Positions 42,175 through 51,629 of a stretch of 64,000 bases of DNA are shown here, piece by piece. The stretch spans positions 124,001-188,000 of the forward strand of contig CAWEFK010000024.1 of NCBI GenBank assembly GCA_963808315.1, in the 5' to 3' direction. The stretch's first letter is position 1. Every line of letters starts with the position of its first letter. Both the position numbers and the translations under genes were made by a program. The DNA is from Palsa-504 sp963808315. GTDB taxonomy: Bacteria; Actinomycetota; Actinomycetes; Streptosporangiales; Streptosporangiaceae. The notes under the pieces are model-generated. The model was not told the DNA's origin. It saw only the letters and a program-made list of their open reading frames with translations, and did not search any database.

Positions 42175-42996
42175 ATGCACATGATCAGCACCCCGCCGTC
42201 GCGCGATCATTCTGAAGTCGATCTTGGTCCCGCGGCCGGCGTCAGCGACCGTGGCCTGCGGCACCACCGTAACGAGGACGCGATGGCCCTGGCCGCGGAG
42301 CAGTCGCCCAGCGGCCCCATGGTGGTCGCCGTGGTCTGCGACGGCGTCTCCTCCTCGGCCAGGCCCGACGAGGCGTCGCTGGCCGCCGTGCAGGCCGCGC
42401 TGCCGGTGCTGGTGACCGCGGTGCAGGCGGGGGAGGATCTGGCCGAGGCCTCGCGGGCCGCGGTCACGGCCGCCCGCCAGGCGATCGCAGGGCTGGCCGA
42501 ACCCGCGGGCGACACCTCGGCGACCACCTACGCCTCGGTGGTGGCCAGCGGCTATGAGGTGACGCTGTGCTGGCTGGGCGACAGCCGCGCCTACTGGCTA
42601 GCGGAGACCGTGTCGGAGTCGTGCCAGCTCACCCAGGACGACTCGGTGGCCGGGGGCATGGTCACGGCCGGCCTGGCCGACCAGGCCGCGGCGCTGGCCT
42701 CGCCGCACGCGCACGTGCTGACCCGCTGGCTGGGCGGGGACCTGGCCGACAACCCCGATCGCGCTCCGCACGTCGAGCGGTACACCCCGCCCGGACCAGG
42801 CGCCCTGCTCGTATGCTCCGACGGCCTGTGGAATTACCTGCCCGAGGCGGCGGATCTGGCCGCGCTCGCGCTGCCCAAGGCCCTGGACGACCCGCTCGGC
42901 GCCGCCGCGGACATGGTGAGGTTCGCGGTCGACGCGGGCGGGGCCGATAACATCACGGCGGTCCTGATCCCTTACCAGGCGCCGGAAACGCCCTGA
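42175..42996 (+). CDS. PP2C-type protein phosphatase 2
   Basis: This intact 273-residue gene is a paralogue of the phosphatase at 40221 without its zinc ribbons. It has GLRHHRNEDAMAL, VVAVVCDGVSSS, LCWLGDSRAYW, LVCSDGLWNY and GGADNITAVL, so all PPM metal ligands are present. ATG 42175 has no clear ribosome site upstream (GCACTAACGT precedes it); ATG 42181 is an alternative. A leaderless transcript is possible. It closes the duplicated FHA/PP2C block. Confidence 0.9.
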   Translation: MHMISTPPSRDHSEVDLGPAAGVSDRGLRHHRNEDAMALAAEQSPSGPMVVAVVCDGVSSSARPDEASLAAVQAALPVLVTAVQAGEDLAEASRAAVTAARQAIAGLAEPAGDTSATTYASVVASGYEVTLCWLGDSRAYWLAETVSESCQLTQDDSVAGGMVTAGLADQAAALASPHAHVLTRWLGGDLADNPDRAPHVERYTPPGPGALLVCSDGLWNYLPEAADLAALALPKALDDPLGAAADMVRFAVDAGGADNITAVLIPYQAPETP

Positions 42997-43002
42997 TCAA
43001 TC

Positions 43003-43079
43003 TGGTACCCCGGGTGGGACTCGAACCCACACTGGACGGTTTTTGAGGCCGCGTGCTCTACCAATTGGCATACCGGGGC
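43003..43079 (-). tRNA. tRNA-Leu (CAA), short variable loop, CCA encoded
   Basis: Read on the minus strand, a 7-bp acceptor stem GCCCCGG/CCGGGGT closes a 77-base gene with 3' CCA at 43003-43005. The T arm GTGGG-TTCGAGT-CCCAC is perfect. The anticodon loop is CTCAAAA, giving CAA (reads UUG, Leu), but its closing pair is C-A and the stem is GCGG/CCGT. The D arm can form TGC/GCA. The variable region is only about five bases (CCAGT), unlike the long arm of normal tRNA-Leu. Confidence 0.8.
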
Positions 43080-43149
43080 GTACCTGCGTGCCGCTCCCGT
43101 CGGGAGCCGCGCGAAAAACAATCTACCTGGTGACGGTAGGCTCGTCTGC

Positions 43150-43755
43150 GTGAGCCAGAACCCGCTGCGTGTAGTTATAGCCGAGGACGAGGCCCTGATT
43201 CGCCTCGACCTCAAGGAAATGCTGGAAGAAGAAGGTTACTCGGTGGTCGCCGAGGCGGGCGACGGGGAGTCGGCCGTGGAGCACGTAACGGCCCTACGCC
43301 CGGACCTGGCCATCCTGGATGTCAAGATGCCGGTCCTGGACGGGATCTCCGCCGCCGAGCGGATCGCCGCCGAACGGATCGCCCCGGTCGTCATCTTGAC
43401 CGCCTTCTCCCAGCGCGAGCTGGTGGAGCGGGCCCGCGACGCGGGTGCGATGGCCTACCTGGTCAAGCCGTTCACCAAGGCCGATCTGGTGCCTGCCATC
43501 GAGATGGCGGTCAGCCGGTTCGCCGAGATCCGCGCCCTTGACACCGAGATCGGCACGCTGCGCGAGCGGCTCGAGGTCCGCAAACTGCTCGACCGGGCCA
43601 AGGGCCTGCTCCAGTCCGAGCACGGGCTGAGCGAGCCCGAGGCGTTCCGCTGGATCCAGAAGACTTCGATGGACCGCCGCCTGACCATGCGAAAGGTGGC
43701 TGAAGCGGTCATCGAGGGCAGCATGCGCGTCTCCGCGGAGACCCCGCAGCCCTAG
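43150..43755 (+). CDS. pdtaR: ANTAR-domain response regulator (PdtaR-like)
   Basis: The receiver domain (residues 6-120) is complete: E12 and D13 acid pocket, phosphoacceptor D57 in LAILDVKMPV, T84 and K106 in YLVKPF. A coiled linker leads to a C-terminal ANTAR RNA-binding domain (about 140-190; RKLLDRAKGLLQSEHGLSE and EAFRWIQKTSMDRRLTM). ANTAR proteins bind paired hexaloop hairpins in mRNA to prevent termination. In mycobacteria the orthologue is phosphorylated by PdtaS; no kinase gene is adjacent. GTG 43150, 201 residues. Confidence 0.93.
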   Translation: MSQNPLRVVIAEDEALIRLDLKEMLEEEGYSVVAEAGDGESAVEHVTALRPDLAILDVKMPVLDGISAAERIAAERIAPVVILTAFSQRELVERARDAGAMAYLVKPFTKADLVPAIEMAVSRFAEIRALDTEIGTLRERLEVRKLLDRAKGLLQSEHGLSEPEAFRWIQKTSMDRRLTMRKVAEAVIEGSMRVSAETPQP

Positions 43756-43844
43756 GCAGGAACCGGGGGGACCGTTGGTGCCGTGTCCGCCTTCCCCGGC
43801 CGACACGTTATCTACTTGGACCCCCCGGGCCCGCCGGCTCCACG

Positions 43845-44330
43845 TTATCGACCCTGCGGCTCGTGGGCAAAGTGAGCGGCGGCTTCCCGGGTGCCGGTTA
43901 CTCCCGGGTTCGTCCCAGGGACCCGGTCCCTGATCAGGCAGGTCAGCCGCGAGGTGCAGATCCGGTGGCCGTCCGGATCGGTGATCACGATGTCGTAGGT
44001 GGCCAGCGTGCGGCCCCCGTGCGCCAAGGTGGCAACCGCGGTGACCTCCCCGTCCCTGGCTCCGCGGTGATGCGTCGCGCTGATCTCGATGCCGACTACC
44101 GTCCGGCCCGGGCCCGCGTGCAGAGCCGCGGCCAGGGACCCGGCGGTCTCGGCCAGCACGCACGACGCGCCGCCGTGCAGCAGTCCGAACGGCTGGATGT
44201 TGCCGGCCACCGGCATCGTCGCCACGACCTCGGTGCCTGTCGCCGACATGATCTTGATGCCCATGCTGGCGGCCAGGGTGCCGTCGGCGACGGTCATCGC
44301 CATCATCGACTCAGGGACTTCGGTGTCCAT
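43845..44330 (-). CDS. PaaI family hotdog-fold thioesterase
   Basis: The 161-residue protein has the hotdog fold signature IQPFGLLHGGASCVLAETAGS. HGG with the downstream acidic residue is the thioesterase active-site region. VGIEISATHHRGARDGEVTA and GHRICTSRLTCLIRDR form the following strands. The family hydrolyses aryl- or acyl-CoA esters; the natural substrate is not evident. ATG at 44330 is preceded by GGGAGGTACGG on the minus strand. The gene converges on pdtaR. Confidence 0.88.
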   Translation of the reverse strand: MDTEVPESMMAMTVADGTLAASMGIKIMSATGTEVVATMPVAGNIQPFGLLHGGASCVLAETAGSLAAALHAGPGRTVVGIEISATHHRGARDGEVTAVATLAHGGRTLATYDIVITDPDGHRICTSRLTCLIRDRVPGTNPGVTGTREAAAHFAHEPQGR

Positions 44331-44463
44331 CCGTACCTCCCTTTCACGACAAGGTTCCCACGCCCCGTCCCGGACCAGCGCGAAGGGCCGGTTCCGCGTA
44401 CCGTCCGTTCCGGACTCGCTCAGATTCCGTCACATATTTGTGCGATAAGCGTGACTTTTGACC

Positions 44464-44479
44464 TTGTTAGCGCTCACAA
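44464..44479. promoter_or_regulatory. LacI-family type operator upstream of the aldose epimerase
   Basis: TTGTTAGCGCTCACAA is centred on AGCGCT and differs from the symmetrical lac operator core TTGTGAGCGCTCACAA by one base. It overlaps or follows a TTGACC at 44458-44463 that could be a -35 element, and lies 33 bases before the ATG at 44512. I infer repression by a LacI/GalR-family regulator encoded outside the window. Confidence 0.6.
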
Positions 44480-44511
44480 TCGCTGTGGAACCTTAGTGAA
44501 AGGAGCGCAGC

Positions 44512-45871
44512 ATGCGCGGAATCGGAAGACAGCGGCGTCTTCGAGCCCCAGCCATCCTGGGGCTAGCGGCCATGGTCGCGATAGCCGTCGGCGGGTCCCT
44601 CGCGGCCACTCAGGCCTCGGCCGCGACCAGCAAGCCCGCTGGGGGTGGCGGCGGCCTGTCCGTCAGCAAGCAGTACTTCGGCTCCACCATCGAGCCGTAC
44701 ACCGGCAAGGAAACCGCGGTGTACCGCTACACGCTCAAGAACGCCAAGGGCATGAGCGTCCAGGTTCTCACCTTCGGCGGCATCATCCAGGACATCAACG
44801 TCCCGGACAAGCACGGGCACGTAACCGACGTCACGCTCGGCTTCAAGACCCTGCAGGACTACGTCGACCGAGGACAGCCCGCCCGTGACGGCTAATGGCG
44901 GTCCCTACTTCGGCGAGGACATCGGACGGTACGGGAACCGGATCGCCAAGGGCACGTTCACGCTGGACCAGCCGGGCGTCGGGCCGGTCACCTACCACTG
45001 CCGATCAACAACAACGGGAACACCCTGCACGGCGGCCTCGTCGGCTTCGGCAATCACATCTGGGCGCCAGGAAGTCTGGGGCCACGGCTCCGTCGGCGTT
45101 CAGCTCACCCTGGTCAGCCCCAACGGCGACCAGGGCGCGGCCGCCGGGACGCCCGGCTGCCCGAACGGCTGCACCGGCTTCCCCGGCGAGCTCAAGGACG
45201 TCACGACGTACACGCTGAACAACTCCGACCAGCTCGGCATCCACTACGACGCGACCGATGAGTCGCCGAACCTCAACACGGTCATCAACCTGACCAACCA
45301 CAGCTACTTCAACCTGGCTGGCGAGGCCTCGCCCGCGGGCTCGGCCTACAGCCAGCTCGTCCAGATGAACGCGGACAAGTACACGCCGACCGACACCACT
45401 CAGATCCCGCTCGGCTACAACGTGTCCGTGTTCGGCACGCCGTTCGACTTCACCAAGCCGGAGCCGATCGGTTCAACCGGATCGATGACGTCAGTGCCCC
45501 CGACCATGCCCCGGCGGCCGACAACCAGCTGCTCATCGCGCAGGGCTACGACCACAACTGGGTCCTGAACCAGCAAACCGGCGCCACCACCGGACCGGAC
45601 GGCCTCAACCTGGCCGCGCACGCCTGGGACACCTCCAATGGCCGTGAGCTGACCGTCTGGACCGACCAGCCGGGCGTCCAGTTCTACTCAGGCAACTTCC
45701 TTAACGGAACGCTGGTGGGCATCAGCGGCCACACGTACCGCCAGGGTGCCGGCTACACCTTCGAGACCCAGCACTTCCCGAACTCGCCCAACCAGCCCAA
45801 CTTCCCCTCCACCGAGGTGAAGGCGGGTCAAGACCGTCAACTCCACGACCATCTTCGCGTTCAACTCATAA
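44512..45871 (+). CDS. Secreted aldose 1-epimerase, several frameshifts
   Basis: GAAAGGAG precedes ATG 44512. The N-terminus is a signal peptide (basic start, hydrophobic ILGLAAMVAIAVGGSLAA, cleavage near ASA-A at residue 38), so the enzyme is exported. Mutarotase motifs are VQVLTFGGIIQDINVPDK, GRYGNRIAKG, NTLHGG (reached after a missing base near 45000), VINLTNHSYFNLAG with the catalytic-His region, and YDHNWVLN. Frame changes are needed near 44868, 45000, 45075, 45465 and 45830; the stop is then TAA 45869-45871. Corrected length is about 450 residues, including an actinobacterial N-terminal extension. The operator just upstream suggests sugar-controlled expression. Confidence 0.85.
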
Positions 45872-45954
45872 CCATCCGGCTCCCGTCCGCCATCCGCGAC
45901 ATGCGGATGGCGGACGGGGAGCACCACGGCCCGTTCGGACCATAGGATCGATGG

Positions 45955-48703
45955 GTGGCGACACAAGGACCAGAATCCACGGACCGGCTCCTGCTGCTGG
46001 ACGGACACTCGCTGGCGTACCGGGCGTTCTTCGCCCTGCCGATCGAGAACTTCTCCACCACCACGGGGCAGCCCACCAACGCGGTCTACGGATTCACCGC
46101 GATGCTGATCAACGTGCTGCGGGACGAGAAGCCGACGCACGTCGCGGTGGCCTTCGACCGCGGCGAGCCGACGTTCAGGCATGAGCAGTACGTCGAGTAC
46201 AAGGCCAACAGGCGGGAAACCCCCGATGACTTCCGCAGCCAGCTCAGCCTGATCTTCGAGGTGCTCGACGCGCTCGGCATCAGGCGGCTGTCCGCGCCCG
46301 GCTACGAGGCCGACGACGTGATCGCCACCCTGGCCACCCAGGCCGCCGCGCAAGGCATGGACGTCCTCATCGTCAGCGGTGACCGGGACGTGCTCCAGCT
46401 GGTCTCGGACCGGGTGACGGTGCTGATGACCCGCCGCGGCATCACCGACATGACCCGGTTCACCCCGGCCGCGGTAACCGAGAAGTACGGGCTCTCGCCG
46501 GCGCAGTACCCCGATTTCGCCGCGGTCCGCGGCGACCCGAGCGACAACCTGCCCGGCATCCCCGGGGTGGGGGAGAAGACCGCGACCAAGTGGATCGCCG
46601 AGTTCGGCTCGCTGGCCGCCCTGGTCGACCGGGTGGACGAGGTCAAGGGCAAGGCCGGCGACGCGCTGCGCGAGCACCTCGGCAGCGTGATACGAAACCG
46701 CCAGCTCACCGCGCTGCTCACCGACATGGCCGCCGAGACGGTCGGTGCCGTCCCCGGTGACCTGCTGCCGGTGGCCTGGGACCGGGAGAAGATCCACCAG
46801 CTCTTCGACACGCTCCAGTTCCGGGTGCTGCGCGAGCGCCTCTACCAGACCCTGCCGCACGGCCTGATCGGCGCGACCGGCTCCGACCCGGCCCTGCCGC
46901 TGGGCGCTCCCGGCTCCCCGCACCCGGAGAAAGCGGCCTTCGAGGTGGTGGCCGACCTGCTCGGACCTGAGCAGGTGACCGCGTGGCTGGCCGCCCATGC
47001 TTCAGCCGAACGCTCCGGGGTGGCCCTGGCGGGGACCTGGGGACGCGGCACAGGCAACGTGACCGGGCTGGCAATCGCGGCTCCCGACGGGCATGGCGCT
47101 CACATCGACCCGGCCGCGCTCACCGAAGCGGACGAGCGGTCCCTCGCGGCCTGGCTGGCCGACGCGGACCATCCGAAGGTGCTGCACGACGCCAAGGGCC
47201 CGATACACGCGTTGAGCGGCCCGAGGCCTGCCGCTGCACGGGCTGGCCAGCGACACCGCGCTGGCCGCCTACCTCGCGCTGCCGGGCCAGCGCACCTTCG
47301 ACCTGGCCGACCTGGCCCTGCGTTACCTGGGCAAGGAGCTGCGTGAGGAGGTCCCGGACGGCCAGCTGACCCTGGACGGCTCGGGCGAGCGGGACGCCGC
47401 GGTCGCGTTGGTGCTGCGGGCGCAGGCCACGGTCGAGCTGGCCGCGGCCCTGGAGGAAGACCTGGACCGGCGCGAGTCGGTCGCGCTGCTGCGCGAGCTC
47501 GAGCTGCCGCTGGTGTCCGTGCTGGCCCGGATGGAGCAGACCGGCATCGCCGCCGACGCGGACCACTTCGCGGCCATGTCGGCGATGCTGCACGGCGAGG
47601 CGAAGGCCGCGGAGCAGGCCGCCTATCTGGTCGCCGGGCACGAGTTCAACCTGGGCTCACCCAAGCAGCTGCAGGAGCTGCTGTTCACCGAGCTCGGCCT
47701 GCCCAAGACCAAGCGGATCAAGACCGGCTACACCACCGACTCCGAGGCGCTGACCCATCTGCTCGCCCAGACCGGGCATCCGGTGCTCGAGCACCTGCTC
47801 CGGCACCGCGACGTGGCCAAGCTCATGTCAATCGTGGATTCCCTGATCCCGATGGCCGGCGAGGACGGCCGGATCCACACCACGTTCAACCAGACGGTCG
47901 CGGCCACCGGCCGGCTGTCGTCGGCCGACCCGAACCTGCAGAACATTCCCATCCGCAGCGACCTGGGCCGCCGCATCCGCGAAGGCTTCGTGGTCGGCGC
48001 CGGATACGAGACCCTGCTGAGCGCGGACTACAGCCAGATCGAGCTGCGGATCATGGCCCACCTGTCCGAGGACGCGGCGCTGATCGCGGCGTTCGAGTCC
48101 GGGCACGACTTCCACGCCGCGACCGCGTCCCGGGTCTTCTCCGTGCCGCCCGAGCAGGTCAGCCCGGAGCTACGGGCCAAGATCAAGGCGATGAACTACG
48201 GCCTGGCCTACGGCCTGTCCGCCTACGGGCTCGCCCAGCAGCTGCGCATCACCCCGGACGAGGCCCGCGGCCTGATGGAGGACTATTTCAAGGAGTTCGG
48301 CGGTGTCCGCGACTACCTGCACGAGGTGGTCGACCGGGCCCGGCTGGACGGCTATACCGCCACCATGATGGGCCGCCGCCGCTACCTGCCCGACCTCACG
48401 TCCGACAACCGCCAGCGCCGTGAGATGGCCGAACGCATGGCCCTCAACGCCCCGATCCAGGGCTCCGCCGCGGACGTCATCAAGGTCGCCATGCTGGCGG
48501 TGGACAGCGCCCTGGCCGCGGCCAGCCTGCGCTCCCGGATGCTGCTCCAGGTCCACGACGAGCTCATCATCGAAGTGGCCCCCGGCGAGCTTGACCGGGT
48601 CCGCGACCTAATCTGCGCCGCCATGGCAGGCGCCGCCTCCCTCCGCGTCCCCCTGGACGTCTCCGTGGGCACCGGGAGAAGCTGGTCCGAAGCGGCGCAC
48701 TGA
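45955..48703 (+). CDS. polA: DNA polymerase I, one frameshift
   Basis: PolA fills gaps in repair and Okazaki processing. GTG 45955 gives MATQGPESTDRLLLLDGHSL. The 5'-3' exonuclease domain has VAFDRGEPTFRHEQY, GYEADDVIATL, IVSGDRD and GDPSDNLPGIPGVGEKTA. The central 3'-5' domain lacks obvious catalytic acids, as in other actinobacteria. The frame breaks near 47225 (GGCCCGAGG has one C too many) and continues GLPLHGLASDTALAAYLAL. The polymerase domain has DYSQIELRIMAHLS, AMNYGLAYGLSAYGLA and QVHDELIIEVA. Corrected length is about 915 residues. Confidence 0.96.
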
Positions 48704-48713
48704 GCTATCCTGC

Positions 48714-48730
48714 GGGGGGCTCTGCCCCCC
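48714..48730 (+). terminator. Hairpin terminator after polA
   Basis: GGGGGGC-TCT-GCCCCCC forms a perfect 7-bp stem starting 11 bases after the polA stop. There is no U-tract, as is common in high-GC actinobacteria. Confidence 0.65.
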
Positions 48731-48774
48731 CACACCCCCCCGATACGGGGGAACCTTCCCCCCGTGCCCCCCGG

Positions 48775-48794
48775 CCCGGGGGCAAGCCCCCGGG
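48775..48794. terminator. Second GC hairpin downstream of polA
   Basis: CCCGGGGGC-AA-GCCCCCGGG is a perfect 9-bp inverted repeat with a two-base centre. Together with 48714-48730 and a weaker CCCCC-GATAC-GGGGG between them, it forms a cluster of three hairpins. Confidence 0.55.
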
Positions 48795-49071
48795 TGGGGG
48801 CGCTCTGGGCGGGATCTCGCAGGATCGTGGATCGTTACTTACCGTATAGCGGGGGTTTCGATCCACGGTAATTGTTGGCCGGGCAAGTTAGGTGGGCCCG
48901 GTGGCTGGGGGTTCGGCGGTTCGCACGGTGTTAGGGGCTTCGGGTTATTGGGGGTGTTTGAGATGAGGGTGCGCTGCAGGTGGCCTGAGGTGGTGCTGGA
49001 TCCTGCCCCTGGGTAGCACCGCTCCGGGCGCGTGTCTCTCCGGGCCGATACCTTATTGTGGCCGGGCCTAA

Positions 49072-49100
49072 TTGACCCCCCGCTCTTACTCTCATATCCT
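49072..49100 (+). promoter_or_regulatory. Likely sigma-70-type promoter for rpsA
   Basis: TTGACC (49072-49077) and TATCCT (49095-49100) are separated by exactly 17 bases. Transcription would start near 49107 and leave a long 5' leader before ATG 49301. Confidence 0.6.
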
Positions 49101-49183
49101 GAACGCTGCGCCGTGTCCTCGTGCGTTCCGTCATGGCCACCTGGCCAGCAAGTCAGGTGACTGGGCTGGCGGCCCGCCGGGCG

Positions 49184-49215
49184 TGCCGTAAGCTGGCTCG
49201 TGGCTGGTTACGGCA
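49184..49215 (+). promoter_or_regulatory. Inverted repeat in the rpsA leader
   Basis: TGCCGTAA (49184-49191) and TTACGGCA (49208-49215) are perfect complements with a 16-base loop, about 85 bases before the rpsA start. In an mRNA this would form a stem-loop. S1 and other ribosomal protein mRNAs are often autoregulated, so a regulatory role is plausible but unproven. Confidence 0.45.
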
Positions 49216-49300
49216 AGTCCTGTGATTCCTGGTCACCTTGCACGGTTACTGGCGCGCCCATTCATACACTTCCTTGTCCGCATCCGGAGCCAACCCACAC

Positions 49301-50876
49301 ATGACGAGCAGCACGCAAGCCAACTCGACCCCCCAGGTAGCGATCAACGACATCGGGTCCGAGGAGGCATTCCTCGCCGCTATCGACGAGACCATCAAGT
49401 ATTTCAACGACGGTGACATCGTCGAAGGAACAGTCGTAAAGGTCGACCGAGACGAGGTCTTGCTCGATATCGGCTACAAGACAGAAGGCGTGATCCCGTC
49501 ACGCGAACTGTCGATCAAGCACGACGTCGACCCGCACGATGTTGTCCACACAGGCGAGCACATCGAGGCTCTCGTCCTCCAGAAGGAGGACAAGGAAGGC
49601 CGCCTCATCCTGTCCAAGAAGCGGGCTCAGTACGAGCGCGCCTGGGGCACGATCGAGAAGATCAAGGAAGAGGACGGCGTGGTCACCGGGACGGTGATCG
49701 AGGTCGTCAAGGGCGGCCTGATCCTCGACATCGGCTTGCGCGGCTTCCTGCCCGCCTCCCTGGTGGAGATGCGCCGGGTCCGTGATCTGCAGCCGTACGT
49801 GGGCAAGGAGATCGAAGCCAAGATCATCGAGCTGGACAAGAACCGCAACAACGTGGTGCTGTCCCGCCGGGCCTGGCTCGAGCAGACGCAGTCCGAGGTC
49901 CGTCACACCTTCCTCAACACCTTGTCCAAGGGCCAGATCCGCAAGGGCGTCGTGTCCTCGATCGTCAACTTCGGCGCGTTCGTCGATCTGGGCGGCGTGG
50001 ACGGCCTGGTGCACGTGTCGGAGCTGTCCTGGAAGCACATCGACCACCCGGGTGAGGTCGTCGAGGTGGGCCAGGAGGTCACCGTCGAGGTGCTGGACGT
50101 GGACATGGACCGCGAGCGTGTCTCGCTGTCGCTGAAGTCCACCCAGGAAGACCCGTGGCAGCAGTTCGCGCGGACCCACCAGATCGGCCAGGTCGTGCCG
50201 GGCCGGGTGACCAAGCTCGTCCCGTTCGGCGCGTTCGTCCGGGTCGAGGAGGGCATCGAGGGCCTGGTGCACATCTCCGAGCTGGCCGACCGGCACGTGG
50301 AGATCCCGGAGCAGGTCGTGCAGGTGGGCGACGAGATCTTCGTCAAGATCATCGACATCGACCTGGACCGGCGCCGGATCAGCCTGTCGCTCAAGCAGGC
50401 CAACGAGGGCACCATCGGCGAGGCCGTCGGCGACGACTTCGACCCGACCCTGTACGGCATGCCGGCCTCCTACGACGAGCAGGGCAACTACGAGTACCCC
50501 GAGGGCTTCGACTCGGAGACCGGCGAATGGCTGCCGGGCTACGACAAGCAGCGCGAGGAGTGGGAGCACCAGTACGCCGAGGCACGCGCCAGGTTCGAGG
50601 CGCACCGCAAGCAGATCGAGGAATCCCGCAAGGCGGCGGACGAGGAACTGCCCGCGGCCGACTCCGGCGAATCCGACGGCGCGGCGGCCGCGGGAGCCAA
50701 CGGCGCCCCGCGGGCGGCCCGCGGGCCGCGTACCGGCAGGCCGGCCGGGCGGCGGAGCCGGCAGCCCGGGCGCGGTGACCTCGAGTTCGACTCCAGGGAC
50801 CGCGGCCACCGGCACGCTGGCCTCCGACGAGGCCTTGGCCGCCCTCCGGGAGAAGCTTTCCGGCGGGCAGTCTTAG
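49301..50876 (+). CDS. rpsA: 30S ribosomal protein S1, one late frameshift
   Basis: S1 brings mRNA to the 30S subunit. ATG 49301 gives MTSSTQANSTPQVAINDIGS. Four S1 OB-fold repeats are visible (about residues 35-105, 120-190, 205-275 and 290-362), for example GDIVEGTVVKVDRDEVLLDI and GVVSSIVNFGAFVDLGGVDG; each later repeat ends in a basic strand such as RERVSLSLK. A Glu/Ala-rich tail follows. Near 50750 one base must be skipped to reach the conserved ending TGTLASDEALAALREKL and the stop at 50874-50876. Corrected length is about 524 residues. Confidence 0.96.
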
Positions 50877-50959
50877 CCCCAACGTGGGATGCCGCGTTCA
50901 CGCCGCTCCGGCGGCGTGGGCGCGGCATTCGCGTTTTCACCGGCTCCAGGGGGTTGACC

Positions 50960-51608
50960 ATGCTGCGGGTTGGGCTTACCGGAGGCATCGGGTCGGGCAA
51001 GAGTGAAGTGTCCCGGCGACTGGTCTCGCGCGGAGCCGTGCTCATCGATGCCGACGTGGCCGCCCGGCAGGTGGTCGTGCCAGGTTCGCGCGGGCTCAAG
51101 CGGATCGCGGCCGCGTTCGGCGACGACATGCTGCTCCCGGACGGCTCGCTGGACCGGGAACGGCTCGGGGCGATCGTCTTCGGCGACCCTGGGCTGCGCG
51201 CGAAGCTGAACGATATCGTCCACCCGCTGGTCCGTCAGTGGATGCTCGCGGCCGAACGCACCGCGGTGCAAGCGGCCGGCCCGCCCGGCCCGATTATCGT
51301 GCACGACGTGCCCTTGCTCGCTGAGAGCCGGGGCAAGGGCGGCTTCGACCTGGTCATCGTGGTGGACGTGCCGCCCGAGGTGCAGGTCGAACGGCTGGTC
51401 AGCCTGCGAGGCATGACGCCGGAGCAGGCCCGGGCCCGGATGGCGCGCCCAGGCCAGCCGGGAGCAGCGCCTCGCCGTGGCCGACGTCGTGATCGACAAC
51501 TCGGGGGCCCTGGACGACCTGGACGCTCGGGTCGGCGAAGTCTGGGCCGATCTTCATCGCCGCTCGTCCGCCGGAATGTCAGACCCCCCGCCTACAGTTG
51601 AACCCTAG
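50960..51608 (+). CDS. coaE: Dephospho-CoA kinase, one frameshift
   Basis: CoaE adds the 3' phosphate in the last step of coenzyme A synthesis. ATG 50960 gives MLRVGLTGGIGSGKSEVSRR with the P-loop GGIGSGKS; IDADVAARQVV, NDIVHPLV and VHDVPLLAES are CoaE motifs. An extra C near 51450 (CGCCCAGG) breaks the frame; the corrected end is QASREQRLAVADVVIDNSG, typical of the family, with the stop at 51606-51608. Corrected length is about 216 residues. It is 21 bases upstream of uvrB. Confidence 0.93.
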
Positions 51609-51629
51609 GAGTTCTTGGAGGTTGGGTTC

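Larger units (their letters stand above)
48704..49300. other. polA-rpsA intergenic region
   Basis: These 597 bases hold no supported gene. The first 90 bases are the hairpin cluster after polA. The stretch 48800-49070 shows nothing I can identify. A good promoter at 49072-49100 is followed by a leader of about 195 bases with an 8-bp inverted repeat before the rpsA start. Confidence 0.7.

Noticed and set aside
43756..43844. CCGGGGGG / CCCCCCGG inverted repeat between pdtaR and the thioesterase gene
   Set aside because: The arms are short and about 50 bases apart in a C/G-rich stretch; it could be a bidirectional terminator but is not distinctive enough to annotate.
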